Part shown: positions 1 through 10,639 of the stretch, piece by piece | Position numbering within the stretch: the stretch's first letter is position 1 | Layout of the letters: each line of letters starts with the position of its first letter | From: Spirodela intermedia | Lineage: Eukaryota > Streptophyta > Magnoliopsida > Alismatales > Araceae | NCBI GenBank assembly: GCA_902729315.2 | Contig: LR746279.1 | Span: 377,001-441,000 of the forward strand | Length of the DNA stretch: 64,000 nt | Reading direction: 5' to 3' | The notes under the pieces: generated by a model | What the model was told of the DNA's origin: nothing | Database searches by the model: none | Seen by the model: only the letters and a program-made list of their open reading frames with translations | Position numbers and translations under genes: made by a program

Positions 1-1615
1 GGTAATTATGTGATTTTATACAAATTTATATGATTTTTACAGTCTTACTTTTGAGATAAATGAAGAAAAAGAAATAAAAATAAAAATATAGCAAAATAGG
101 GGGGACCCATTGGCCAGCCAAGCCTGTAAGCGGGTTGGAAGCGCAATCAGGGAGGATCTGTGAGCAAGGGCTTGAGCGACTAGGACCGATAGGGCACATG
201 TGTGCCACTTCCCTTCCATGTCATCCATGGCCAGTCAGTTGTGGGACAAAGAGTGGTCGTATACATCAGAGAAAGGGACTTAGTTGTAAATATAATATTA
301 CTATATATTCGCTCAAAACTTTGGCACACAAGTGATGTGGGACTAAACTTGTGGCACACCTTTCTCAAAAGGCTTCGATGATTTTAATACCTATAATACC
401 CCTTATTTATAATAGAGATATATTATGATGATGTCATTTCATCAGGACATTAGAGTACTTATGTCAATCTATCTCATGCAGGCGGGCAACCAACGCGGGT
501 TCGAATCCTCTCAGAACCAAAATCTCATATTTTTAATTTGATTATCACAATTTTCTTGCAGATCGCCAATGAAGGATTAAGCTTCCAAAATTACTAGATC
601 ATTGGCGAAAATCTCATCAATGAGATTCGCAAAGTATTGTCACTAAAATTGTTAAACAATTCACGATAAAAGGATCATGAATCCATCAAGTAAGGCATCT
701 CCGATTGATCAACGAACAAACCGTTATCAGGAAGAGGACAATCTGCCAGGAGACAAGTTGTCACCTCCTGAGAGCAGTCAGATGCGATGAAGAGTCTCCT
801 CTTACTGCACGGACCTAAGGATGAAGCTCCTTGACACGCACCTCACCTCCATTCAACTACTCTCTGTCGGGTGATAGCCGCCGGAGAGTCGCAAAGTCAC
901 CATTTTTCTGTTCCGCTGGATGACACCTACCGAAGACAATTCAACGACACATTTCATTGATCTCTAGACTTCACAAGAAGATCTAAAAATTACTCACGTC
1001 GTCCTTGTCCAAAGAGAGCCTTTTAGGCCGTGGACACTACACGACAATCCTCTTAATCACTTAGGACTTCAACGCATCACCGATGCATCACCGCCACAAT
1101 ACCGGAACTCTATTTTCTTGCTTTTAATTTAATTTTCACTTCATTTAGTGATAGTTTGTATGATTTAAATTTACCATGATATACTTCATTCAATTACGAT
1201 TCTTTTAATTTTTATAGATCTTAATTTGATCAATTAAATCGTCTATAATCACTTACGTAAAAATTGTCATACAGAACTCTATTTCTGCCTGATTCATGTT
1301 CGTCTGGCACTGATGTCATCTTGATGTCTGGACCCTTATTTCTCTTTTTTGTGAATTTTAAATATATTTTATTTTTATTTTTAGTATAAAATTTATAAAA
1401 AATATTATTCTTTGAGGAAAATTTTGAATAATTACCCAATATTATATTACATCTCTATGATCAACCTAGAGAATTATTGCTATTTTTGAAAGTTTAATTG
1501 AATTATAATTGATATATTTGTTCAAAAATACTTCTAAATATCTAAAAATTCGTATTTTTTAGTTTTATAAATTTTAAATATGTGTGATTTACTATACAAT
1601 GACTATGTCACATCA
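1..1615 (-). mobile_element. Long LTR-like repeat, copy 1, cut by the window edge
   Basis: Nearly the whole stretch aligns by eye to the reverse complement of 7749-9215, from the TATA-like ctatatattcgc block near 302 to the terminal CA at 1615. The matching element at 7749-9340 has TG...CA ends and a target-site duplication, so this is read as another copy of that LTR in the opposite orientation. About 125 bp of it would lie left of the window. Relative to the other copy it carries an extra stretch of roughly 115 bp near 368-480. Whether it is a solo LTR or part of a longer element cannot be told here. No protein-coding potential is seen. Confidence 0.75.
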
Positions 1616-2260
1616 GAGACCAAGGTCGATTAGATTTCTGAAGACAGAGTAAGGGACGCTTCCCTTAAACTCATCACTGGTAAAACTCAAGGAGTTGAGC
1701 TTGTTCAAGTTGCCAAGGCATAGAGGCATGCTTGGAAATTTGTCTTTAAATAGAGAGAGATCTGCCAATGATCTCATCTTGCACAACTAGTATGAGTAGT
1801 TCCCTTGAAGATGGTTGCCGGATCTGAAGGTACACAGAAATGAAGGGATGAAACCCTCCAACTTATTCGATGACAAGATCAGGTGCGTTCGTGAGCTTCA
1901 GGTCACAAATAACTGCGAGACAAACAAGAGGAAAGAAATAGAAAATTTTCTTATTCGCACGTTCGGATGAGACGGATGGGAGTGCATATAATATAATAGA
2001 GAACGTTCTGCTTGTCACTATTGGAGGAAAGTTACCCTTGGAATGCCAATGGCTCTCTGATTGGACGGCTAACACAAGCTTTCGAGCTGCCCAAATACAA
2101 CAGGGCAAACCCCAGCCGTTGGGGAAGTTTATAGCCTTCTTGATCTCGAGCAAAGCCCTCCACTCGTCATCGTGACAAACCCTCCCTTCGCATCCCATAC
2201 AAGTCAACATCGTGACGATGAGAACGGCCAATGGCCTTCCCGAGACAACTCCCTAAAATG
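1616..2260 (-). pseudogene. RLP pseudogene, 5' portion (module 0)
   Basis: On the minus strand, about 2231-2100 encodes a hydrophobic leader followed by a leucine-rich-repeat N-cap with the motif CHDDEWRALLEIKKAINFPN. This matches exon 1 of the intact RLPs at 20.5 and 46.0 kb. The N-cap is cut short after NFPNG by a deletion. 1616-1925 matches the start of RLP exon 2, with internal deletions and frame changes. The LRR body is missing. The left end abuts the LTR at 1615. The closest relatives in the window are the fragments at 16.49-17.30 and 32.80-33.61 kb. It is non-functional as a receptor. Confidence 0.75.
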
Positions 2261-2265
2261 CCCTC

Positions 2266-2482
2266 TCTTTGCACTCTCTCTCTCTCTCTCTCGCTCTCTC
2301 TTCTTTGTGTGTATGAATCTCGCCGAAGGAGGAAATGGAAAGCGAGAAGAGACAGGGAAGGGAAGGGCTGTCCGATATTCTCCAGGAAATGGTGGGTGCC
2401 ATGATGATGGTGCAGCTGGAGCACCTTATGAGACGGTGGAGGTCCCTGAGCTTACACTGCCCCTCCGCCATCATTGGCGTCA
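2266..2482 (+). pseudogene. SAUR 5' fragment with CT leader
   Basis: A CT microsatellite (about 2274-2300) is followed by a purine-rich leader and an ATG at 2389. The short frame that follows (MVGAMMMVQLEHLMRRW at its start) matches the N-terminus of the intact SAUR at 46.9 kb. Homology stops at about 2482, before the conserved SAUR core, and the sequence switches directly to RLP 3'-flank sequence. It is therefore a truncated leader plus about 30 codons. Its order between RLP 5' and RLP 3' debris preserves the RLP(minus)-SAUR(plus) module arrangement. Confidence 0.75.
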
Positions 2483-2960
2483 TGAATATTGAGTTATTTA
2501 CACTAGGATATTTCATTATTACAGTTGGATATACTATCTTTCCAAGCATATATGAACTAGAAAAGATAACCATACAAAGTCATTATACAACACTTGCGAA
2601 ACCAATAAACAGTAAACTTCAAAAATCATGTCAATTCAAATCTATTAACTAGGACATTGGAAGTTTCAAAGGTCCCTCGACTACATGTTACAATAATTGA
2701 TTGATGAACCTGAAATATTTCATCCTCCAACTTTTATTGAAAAAGAGGCTGGCAAGAAAACTCCAAAAACCCACAGTAAATGACGTCATAACGAAAGAAA
2801 AGAATATAGCATCCTCGTAATATTTTGACTTTCCTTTGCCTTCTGTTGTTATCCCTTTCGCTCCCTCATTGTCATAGGAGCATTTTTTCTTAAGTGGCAG
2901 TCCACATAATCCTAGATTACCTTCAAAACTGCTCATTAAAACTTCTAAATTGTCATAGGG
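2483..2960 (-). pseudogene. RLP pseudogene, 3' terminal fragment
   Basis: The minus strand of 2694-2955 encodes the RLP C-terminus: a GNLGLCGLPLKKKC cap, an acidic linker, a transmembrane helix (SFTVGFWSFLASLFF) and the short tail NKSWRMKYF. These correspond to the last 80 or so residues of the intact RLPs. A small deletion near 2935 breaks the frame relative to them. 2483-2690 matches the RLP 3' flank found at 17.6, 33.95 and 43.05 kb. Nothing upstream of the last LRR remains, so this is a relic. Confidence 0.8.
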
Positions 2961-3004
2961 CCAGGCCTGTTTTCCGCCGTCTTTCACCTGGACCCCCCAT
3001 TCAC

Positions 3005-3025
3005 TCTGAATATCCAACCTGCTAC

Positions 3026-3068
<43 letters not shown>

Positions 3069-3330
3069 GCCAACTCTATCCATCTCTGGCTCGTTTTATT
3101 TATCTCTGTCTCTCTGACTTTACGTCTCTTTCTGTCTGTCGCTGTCTGTCTCTGTTTCTGTCTCTCTGTCTCTCGGCCTCTCTGCCTCTGTCTCTCTCTC
3201 TCTTTCTCATTCTCTCCCTAGCTCACTCTATCTTTCTTTCTCTGGCTCCCTCTATTTATCTGTGTGGTGTGTTTGTGTGTCTCGCTCTCTTTCTCTCTCT
3301 CACTCACTCTATCTCACTCACACACACACA
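3005..3330. repeat. CT-rich microsatellite and low-complexity tract
   Basis: Pure (CT)n at about 3020-3064 grades into imperfect CT/TCTG/CACA sequence up to about 3330. Long leucine/serine open frames here are translations of the repeat, not genes. The sequence just right of it (about 3345-3390) resembles the sequence right of the CT array at 41.8 kb, so repeat and flank may have been copied together. Confidence 0.85.
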
Positions 3331-3339
3331 GTGGCTGTG

Positions 3340-4320
3340 CGTACCTCTATATGTATTCTCTCTAGCATAGCCTCTCTTGTGTCTCTCCTGTCACCCCTCT
3401 TCAGCTTTCCGGCATCTGCCATGCCCTCCGACAAGTCCCCAGGGAAAAAAACTGTAAATAAATACCTTACAAATACGTGGAACCCAGGGAAGTTGTGAAA
3501 AATAGAGTGCAAGATAACAAGCAGACACAACCCTCTAAAATGCAGCCGCCCATCTAGTGGCTTCCTTAAACTTCATTAACACTTCTCCCATCTTTAAATG
3601 TAGAACCTCTCCCCGCTAAATTTCACCATTGATGCGAGAGTGGACATTGTTTAAATCTTCCTTCCCCTCCGAAGAACAGATCTCGATCAAGCAACAGTCA
3701 TCCTCAACTCATACTGCTGCGGGGTTTTCACTACAGCCAAGGCTATATTCAACACTCTAAGTACAAAACGCATGCTAGAAGCCTCCATCAGCCTTCTTCT
3801 GCAAGGAGAAGGTGTCAGATGGATGCCATGGGAGATAGTGATATGACGGCACAATGACAGGTCGCCCTTCGATCTGCCGGCATACGTCGGCAGCGACCAG
3901 TTCATGAGCTGGGTCTGTTTACTGCCTTTATAAGCCTTCACCAAAGAAGGTCCGCATACAATATGGGGATACACTTTTAGAATTAAAATTCCATCGTAAA
4001 GTGATTAGCTCACTTTTATCGACAGAGACTGTTGAAGCAGCAAGAAAAATACTTAGACGCCCATCCACACCCCGGATATGTATATTAATATGGTTAGTTA
4101 AATGTAAACTAAAAATGCTTCGCCATATTATGCCTTGGATTGAGGATGAGTTGCCTTTTGTGAAACATTTTTATACATCATTGGAGTAGCTCCTCTTTCC
4201 AAGACATTGGACACTCCAACTTTACGATAACTTAAAAACCTTTATGGGTAATGATCAACATATCATATTTCATAAAAAATATCTTATCAGAAATGGTTAC
4301 TTCAAGTTGATAATTTGGAC
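3340..4320. other. Intergenic DNA with an orphan open frame and a degenerate repeat
   Basis: No gene can be supported. 3695-3970 contains a protein-like plus frame interrupted by two stops and an overlapping open minus frame of 95 codons. About 4060-4200 is distantly similar to 25990-26150 (shared blocks around gttaaatgtaa, ttggattgagga and ttggagtagctc), so it belongs to a degenerate repeat family I cannot name. Confidence 0.4.
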
Positions 4321-4545
4321 AGTGATAAATATTTATTTATCACTAAAAATTAACTAATTTTCTCTTCAACTTTTGCATTAATGAATCATAATAAGTATGA
4401 ATTACAATATCTCTTCATATTAGAATAACAGTCAAAAGATATGTATAAATGACTTTAAACAACTATATCTACATCATGCAACTTATGGATTTAATTACTA
4501 ACTTTTCTAACCTTTTTCCAAGGTTTATCACCTTGAGAATGTGTT
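4321..4545 (+). mobile_element. Truncated 5' LTR of a Ty3/gypsy element
   Basis: About 220 bp beginning gtgataaatatttatttat matches the first part of the LTR at 13053, through the shared block ccaaggtttatcaccttgagaatgtg. The match then stops and is followed by a T-run and gag sequence. The rest of the 5' LTR, the primer-binding site and the leader are deleted, so the element cannot transpose by itself. Confidence 0.75.
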
Positions 4546-4739
4546 TTTTTTGTAGAGAGAAAAAAAAAAGGATCAAGCAAAACTCAATGCACATACCCCA
4601 AAGGTGGTAAATCACTAGAGGTATTTCTAAACTCTAGATTTTTGCCTGATTTTTCTTAGTAGGAGATCTCTAAACCCTGATTTGATTTCATTAGAATGTC
4701 CTCCTACCTTTAAAATTTCTAAAAGCTCTAAACATACTA

Positions 4740-6640
4740 GAATGGATAATATGAGTGAAAATCTTGAGCAAGTTAATGAGGAGCCTAAGTCTATGAATGA
4801 ATATTTAATCCATCTAATGGCATTGAACTTTTTGAAAACCCTAATTGCTTGCATGATATTAAACCAGGTTTTTTTAAGATTTTACTAAATTTCTATAGAA
4901 ATTTAAATGAAAACACTTACAATCATTTACAAGAGCTTCTAAAAATATGTGCAACTATAAAGTGTGCTGATGATTCCTTGAAAATTACTCTATTTCCATT
5001 CTCACTTAAGGGAGAAGCAAGTCACTAGATTTCCACTCTTAATTTGAGAAATATTACATGGTCTAAATTGGTTCAGGAATTTCTTAAAAAGTTTTATCCT
5101 CGTGGAAAAACTAATATGATGAGAAAATTGATCATGGGTTTTTCTCAAAACGTTAATAAATCTTTACATGATGCTTGGAATAGATATAAAAGTATGCTTC
5201 AAAAATGCCCTCATCATGGTGTTCCTAAATGACAACTTGTTCAAATTTTCTATGAAGGATTAAACTATCAACATAAACAACTTATTGATGCATCATGTGG
5301 TGATTCTTATGCTAAAAAGACTGAAGATCATGTGTATAACCTTCTAGAAGAATTGAGTGAAAATTCTTACAATTATGCCTCTTTGGATTTTGATAGAACT
5401 AATCCTCCCTTGAAAAAAGATGGTGTTTATGAATTGATCAAGCATGCACATAAGGATTTGAGGAATGAAGTCAATGAGATCAACAAGAAGTTGGAGAAGC
5501 TACTCTCTTCTCAAGGTACACAAAACTCTAAAACCCCAACTTTGAAAAATTCAGTTTGTTCTATTTGTACTAGCATTGGTCATGATGAGAATCTTGTCCT
5601 ACATTTCTATAATCTATGAATCTTGATCATGAGCATGTCAATGTATTTTTGAAACCTGATTTTAATTCTTATCCTCATCAAAATTCTACTTGGAATTCAA
5701 GTCCTCAAGGCATGCAATTTTCAAAACCTCCATCTCATAGTTTTCAAAATACAAATCCTTCATCACAAAATCCTTTATATCCTCAAAATTTCCAAAATTT
5801 TCAAAACCCGTCTATTTTTAACTCTAATTTTCAAAATCAGATGTCTCCTTTTCAAAATCAAATACCTTCTCAAATTGCCCCATATCCTCAAAACCGTTTT
5901 CCACATCCTATGCATAATAGAGTGCCCTTAGGAGCTCCATCTCATGTTCCTAATGCTCATTTAGAAGAGACTGTTAATTCCTTGAAGGATCAATTGCAAC
6001 AACAACAGAAAGCTATGACATAATTAATGGCCCAAAATCAACAAACATTGCAAATGTTTTAGAGGTCAAACAATCAAGAGAGTCAACCAAATGAGGTAAA
6101 CCCTAGAGGGCAACTCCCTATTTAAGCCATAGCTAATCCTAAGAATTATTCTCCTGGTTTTACACCTTCTATCCCTACCACCTCCATGATTAGTTGTCAA
6201 GGCTCTTGTAGTAGCCAAGGATCTCAAATAGAAGAGATTAAGGAGGTGACAAGATTTAGGAATGGTAAGTTGATACACAAAGCCACTAGGATGCCTTTGA
6301 GTGATCCAAGCTTACCTAAATTAGGGGATGATGTACAGGAGAAAGAAAATATTATTTCTGATCAAGAAAATGAAAATAGAGATAGAGATAATGAGGAAGA
6401 AAAGAAGGAAAATCCATCTTAAAAGAGCTTGGTGAGAGTGGAGAAAAAGATAATCAAAAAGAGATAGAGCTATCTAAAGAGACCCAAGCTAATAGTCCAC
6501 CTACTCCTTTTCCTTCAGCTCTTTTTCCTCACTTAAAAGATAAAAAGAAGCATATTGATGAGCATGAATTACAAGAATTATTTTCCAAAGTTCAAATTAA
6601 AATCCCTTTGGTTGATGCTATTTGACATGTTCCATCTTAT
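4740..6640 (+). pseudogene. gag: gypsy gag relic
   Basis: Frames covering 4740-6420 encode a retrotransposon gag domain: a WSKLVQEFLKKFYP block, then the MLQKCPHHGVPK motif near 5200, a coiled-coil-like lysine/glutamate stretch (5440-5520) and a long Asn/Gln/Pro-rich, F/Q-repeat region (5640-5990). A cysteine knuckle-like remnant CSICTSIGHDENLV lies near 5555. In-frame stops at about 5230, 5617, 6021 and 6421 and several frame shifts separate the pieces. In an active element this protein would form the capsid. It is not expressed as one protein here. Confidence 0.75.
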
Positions 6641-6649
6641 GCTAAATTT

Positions 6650-7534
6650 TTGAAATATCTTTGTACTCCAAAGAGAGAAAGCAAGAAAATTAACCTTTCA
6701 GCTGACATTAGTGCTATCATTTTAAATGAAATTCTCAAGAAAAGAAAAGATCCAAGGGGCCCACTTGTCTCTTGCTGCATAAAAGGTATGACTTTCAACA
6801 AGGCTTTAATAGATTTGGGTGTGAGTGTGAATGTGAATCTCCTTCCAACTTACCTTTTTGAAAATTTTGATTTAGGAGAATTAAAACCCATTGGTATTAT
6901 TCTCTCTTTAGGGGACAGATCTATTAGATATCCTAAAGGGTTAATTGAGGATGTTACAATCAATATTGAAGGATGCTATTTTCTAGTTGATTTTTCAGTT
7001 CTAGAGATGACATCACCTAAAAATCTTAAAGAATCAGCTATTATTTTAGGACGTCCATTTTTAGCTACAGCTAGTGCTAATATAAATTTTGCCACTGGAA
7101 TATTACATATGTCTTGTGGTGGTCATCATATTTCATCAAATGTATTTAAGGCAGCTAAGTTTGCTAAGGAAGAAGATGAAGGAGAAGAGTACAATGTAGT
7201 TGATTCAATCATTGAGAAGGTATGTATGTTTGATACTTCTTTTGAAAATTTATCTTCTGGTTTGCAAGAAATATTTGAAAATCCTTCACATGAACCAATT
7301 GTTTTACCTTTGAATGCTCACAATAACTTAGACCGTAAACCTCTTTCGGATAACTTGAAATTTACATTTTTAGGACCTAATGATACTATGCCTACCATTA
7401 TTGCATCTCATTTAACTTCTAATGAAGAATCCAAATTACTTTCTTTTTTAAAAGAATATAAAGGTACGTTAGGATGGCATATGAGTAATTTAAAAGGTAT
7501 TAGTCTTGATATATGCATGCATAAAAAAAATTGA
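6650..7534 (+). pseudogene. pol: gypsy aspartic protease region
   Basis: This is the longest open stretch of the element, 294 codons. It contains the retropepsin-type active site written as DLGVS (family usually DLGAS/DSGAS) near 6817, the LKPIGIILSLGDRSIRYPKG block and the flap/terminal motif ILGRPFLATA near 7050. The tail continues to the pol linker before RT. In the family it cleaves the gag-pol polyprotein. The A-to-V change next to the catalytic Asp and the stop at 7534 suggest loss of function. Confidence 0.75.
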
Positions 7535-7743
7535 ATGAAAATACTAAACCTACATGTGAGTGTCAAAGGCGACTAAATCCAAATATGATAGTAGTTAAAA
7601 ATGAAATTATTAAATGGTTAGAGGCTAGTTTTATTTACTCTATTTCAGATAGCCAATGGGTTAGTCCCATTCAAGTTGTGCCAAACAAATCAAGCCTAAC
7701 CATATCAACTAATAAGCATGGTGAATAAATAAAAACTAGGTTG
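7535..7743 (+). pseudogene. pol: gypsy reverse transcriptase, 5' part, interrupted by an LTR insertion
   Basis: Open sequence encodes the start of the RT domain (NEIIKWLEASFIYSISDSQWVSP, then VQVVPNKSS) and stops just before the conserved CIDYRKLN block. That block resumes at about 9360, on the other side of an inserted solo LTR. The target-site duplication CCTAC (7744-7748) is the exact right boundary. Confidence 0.8.
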
Positions 7744-7748
7744 CCTAC

Positions 7749-9340
7749 TGACATGACTTAGTCTTTGTATATTAAATCACGCAAATATAAAATTTATAAA
7801 ACTAGAAAATACGAATTTCAGGTATTTAGAAGTATTTCTAAATAAATATATCAATTATAGTTTAATAAAACTTCCAAAAATAGCGGTAATTTTCTAGGTC
7901 GATTACAAGGATGTAATATAATATCTGGTAATTATTCAGAATTTTTCTCAATGAATAAGATTTTTTATGAATTTTATACTAGAAAATAAAAAGGAAATAT
8001 ATTTAAAATTCACGAAAAAGGAAAATAAGGGCGTGGATGTCAAGATGACATCAGTGCCTGACGAATGCGAATCGGGCGGAAATAGAGTTCCACCCGACGA
8101 TTCTTACGTAATAGCCGGAAGAATCATAATAGAACAAAGTATGTTTTGGTAAATTAAAAACACAAAAAATTATCACTAAATGAAGCGTAAAGTAAATTGA
8201 AGACAGGAAAATAAAGTTCCAGGATTTGCGACAGCGATGCGTCGGCGATGCACCGGAATCCTGAGCGTTCGGGAGGATCATTGTGTAGTATCCACGGCCT
8301 CGAAGGCTCTTCTTGGACAAAGACGACATGGGCAATCTCTAGATCTTCTCGCAAAGTCTAGAGATCAATGAAGTAAGTCGTCGAATCATCTCCGGCGGCG
8401 GTCACCCGGCAGAGCAGAAAAATAGTAACTTTGTGGCTCTCCGGCGGCTGTCACCCGACGGAGAGGAGCTGGATGGAGGTGGGGCGCGTGTCAAGGAGCT
8501 TCATCCTCAGGTCCACGCAGCAAGAGGAGTCTCTTCATCGCATCTGGTATGCTCTCAGGAGGTGGTGACTCGTCTCCTGGTGGATCGTCCTCTTCCTAAT
8601 GACGGCTTGTTCATCGATCAATCAGAGATGATTTACTCGATGGATTCGCGATCCTTTTATCACGAATCATTCAGCAATTTTAATAGCAATACTCCGCGAA
8701 TCGCGTTGACGAGATTTTCACTGATGATCCAGCAATTCTCGTTGCTTAATCCTTCACCGCGATCTGTAGGAAAGTCGTGATAATCAGATAAAAATATATG
8801 AATTTTGACTCTGGGAGGATTTGAACCTGCGCCGGTCGCCCGCCTCTAAGGAAGGTGTGACGCGGGTTTAGTCCCACATCAGTTGTGCGCCGATTTTTCG
8901 GGCGAATATATAGTAATGTTAGCTTTGTAAGCAAAGTCCCTTCTCTCGCGTGTACGACCACTCCTTGCCCCACAGCCGACTGGCCACCAGTGACGTGGAA
9001 GGGGAGTGGCGCACACATGCCCCTATCGGTCCAAGCTAAGCCGCTCGAGCCCTTGCTCGCAGCTACTCCCTGACTGCGCTTCTGACCCGCTTGCTGGCCT
9101 AGCTGGCCGGCAGGCCCCCCCCCATTTTACAATATTTTTATTTTTATTTCTTGTTCTTCATTTATCTCAAAAGTAAGACTGTAAAAATTGTATAAAATCA
9201 CATAATTACCCAAAAATTCATGTTAATCAACTGAAAACCACAAATCATACTTTAACACAAATATAAGTCTATTTATCATGAGTTAAGGCTAAAACTATAT
9301 TATTTACTAATTATTAACTCATGATAATGAAGACTTATCA
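7749..9340. mobile_element. Solo LTR (1,592 bp) nested in the gypsy RT
   Basis: It begins TGACATGACTTAG and ends GAAGACTTATCA, so it has the canonical TG...CA ends. It is flanked by perfect 5-bp direct repeats, CCTAC at 7744-7748 and 9341-9345. It splits the RT domain at the same point in the reading frame. No internal retrotransposon genes are present, so this is the product of recombination between two LTRs. The reverse complement matches 1-1615. A stretch at about 8805-8880 resembles, on the minus strand, the 3' half of a tRNA. Element family and transcription orientation are unknown. Confidence 0.85.
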
Positions 9341-9345
9341 CCTAC

Positions 9346-10510
9346 TAAATGGTTAGTATGCATTGATTATAGGAAGTTAAATTTAGCCATTAAAAAAGAT
9401 CATTTTCTTTGCCTTTATTGATCAAATTCTTGAAAAGTTGACTGGAAAAATATATTTTTGTTTTCTTGATGGATATTCAGGGTATAATCAATTAACTATT
9501 CACCCTAATGACCAAGAGAAGATTTCTTTCACTTGTCCTTTTGGTACATTTGCATTTACAAGGATGCCTTTTGGATTATGTAATGCTCCAACCACTTTCT
9601 AAAGATGCATGATCTCTTCATTCTTAGATATGCTAGGTGATTTTTTTGAAGTTTCCATGGATGAGTTTTCTATTTTTGGATCTTCTTTTGATGATTGTTT
9701 AGGACATCTCAAGCAAGTCTTGGCTAGATGTGTGGAGTCCAAGCTTGTTCTAAGTTGGGAAAAGAGCCATTTCATGGTTAAATAAGGAATTGTTCTTGGA
9801 CATGTAATAAGTGAAAGAGGAATTAAGGTAGATAAAGCAAAGGTATGTATAATTTGAGATTTACCTCCTACCCTAAAAGGACTAAGGTCATTTTAAGGAC
9901 ATGCTGGATTTTATAGAAGATTTATTAAAGACTTCCCCAAGATTTCTAGGCCATTGACTTCCCTCTTAGCCAAGGACAATGCATTTATTTTTTCCCATGA
10001 GTGTTTAGAAGCCTTCAACACCCTTAAAAATATATTGATATAAATACCAATTTTGAGATCTCCTACTTGGGGGAAACCTTTTGAAATTATGTGTGATGCT
10101 TTTAACTGTGCTATGGGTGCTGTTTTAGGGCAGAGAATTGAAGAAAAACCAATGGTCATATATTATGCAAGTAAGACATTAGATGAGGCCCAATCTAACT
10201 ATACTACCACTGAAAAAGAATTATTGGCCATTGTCTTTGCTTTAGAGAAGTTTAGAGCTTATTTACTTGGATCTAAAATCATTATTTAACCTGATCATGC
10301 AGCCTTGAAATATCTTTTAGGTAAGAAAGATTCCAAGCCTAGACTTATTAGATGGATCTTGTTATTACAAGAGTTTGATCTTGAAACTAAGGATAAATGA
10401 GGATTTGATAATGTAGTTGTTGTTCATCTCTCTAAGATTAATGGAAATGATAACAAGGAGTTAAATGATTCTTTTCTTGATGAACATATTTTAAATATTA
10501 GTAGTAGATA
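9346..10510 (+). pseudogene. pol: gypsy reverse transcriptase (3' part) and RNase H relic
   Basis: After the nested LTR the RT resumes with CIDYRKLN, then FLDGYSGYNQ, FTCPFGTFAF and MPFGLCNAP. The catalytic box reads SMDE where the family has MDD preceded by a hydrophobic residue, so the second catalytic Asp is lost. The RNase H domain follows from about 10070 (MCDAFNCAMGAVLG, TTTEKELLAIVFALEKFRAY, then DHAALKYLL). Stops interrupt the frame at about 9601, 9783, 9855, 9894, 10287 and 10398, and there is a frame change near 9415. Confidence 0.8.
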
Positions 10511-10639
10511 TAATCCTCCTTAGTATGCACACCATCAATTACTTGGTAATAGGTCAAGTACCTAAATGATGGTCTACTCATGAGAAAAATCTTTTCTTTG
10601 CTAAAATCAAATATTTCTTATGGGATAAATGTTATTTAT

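Noticed and set aside
480-520. Possible tRNA gene
   Set aside because: It has a B-box and CCA-like end but no pairing T-stem, anticodon arm or acceptor 5' half. It lies inside an LTR copy, so it is kept only as a tRNA-like motif.
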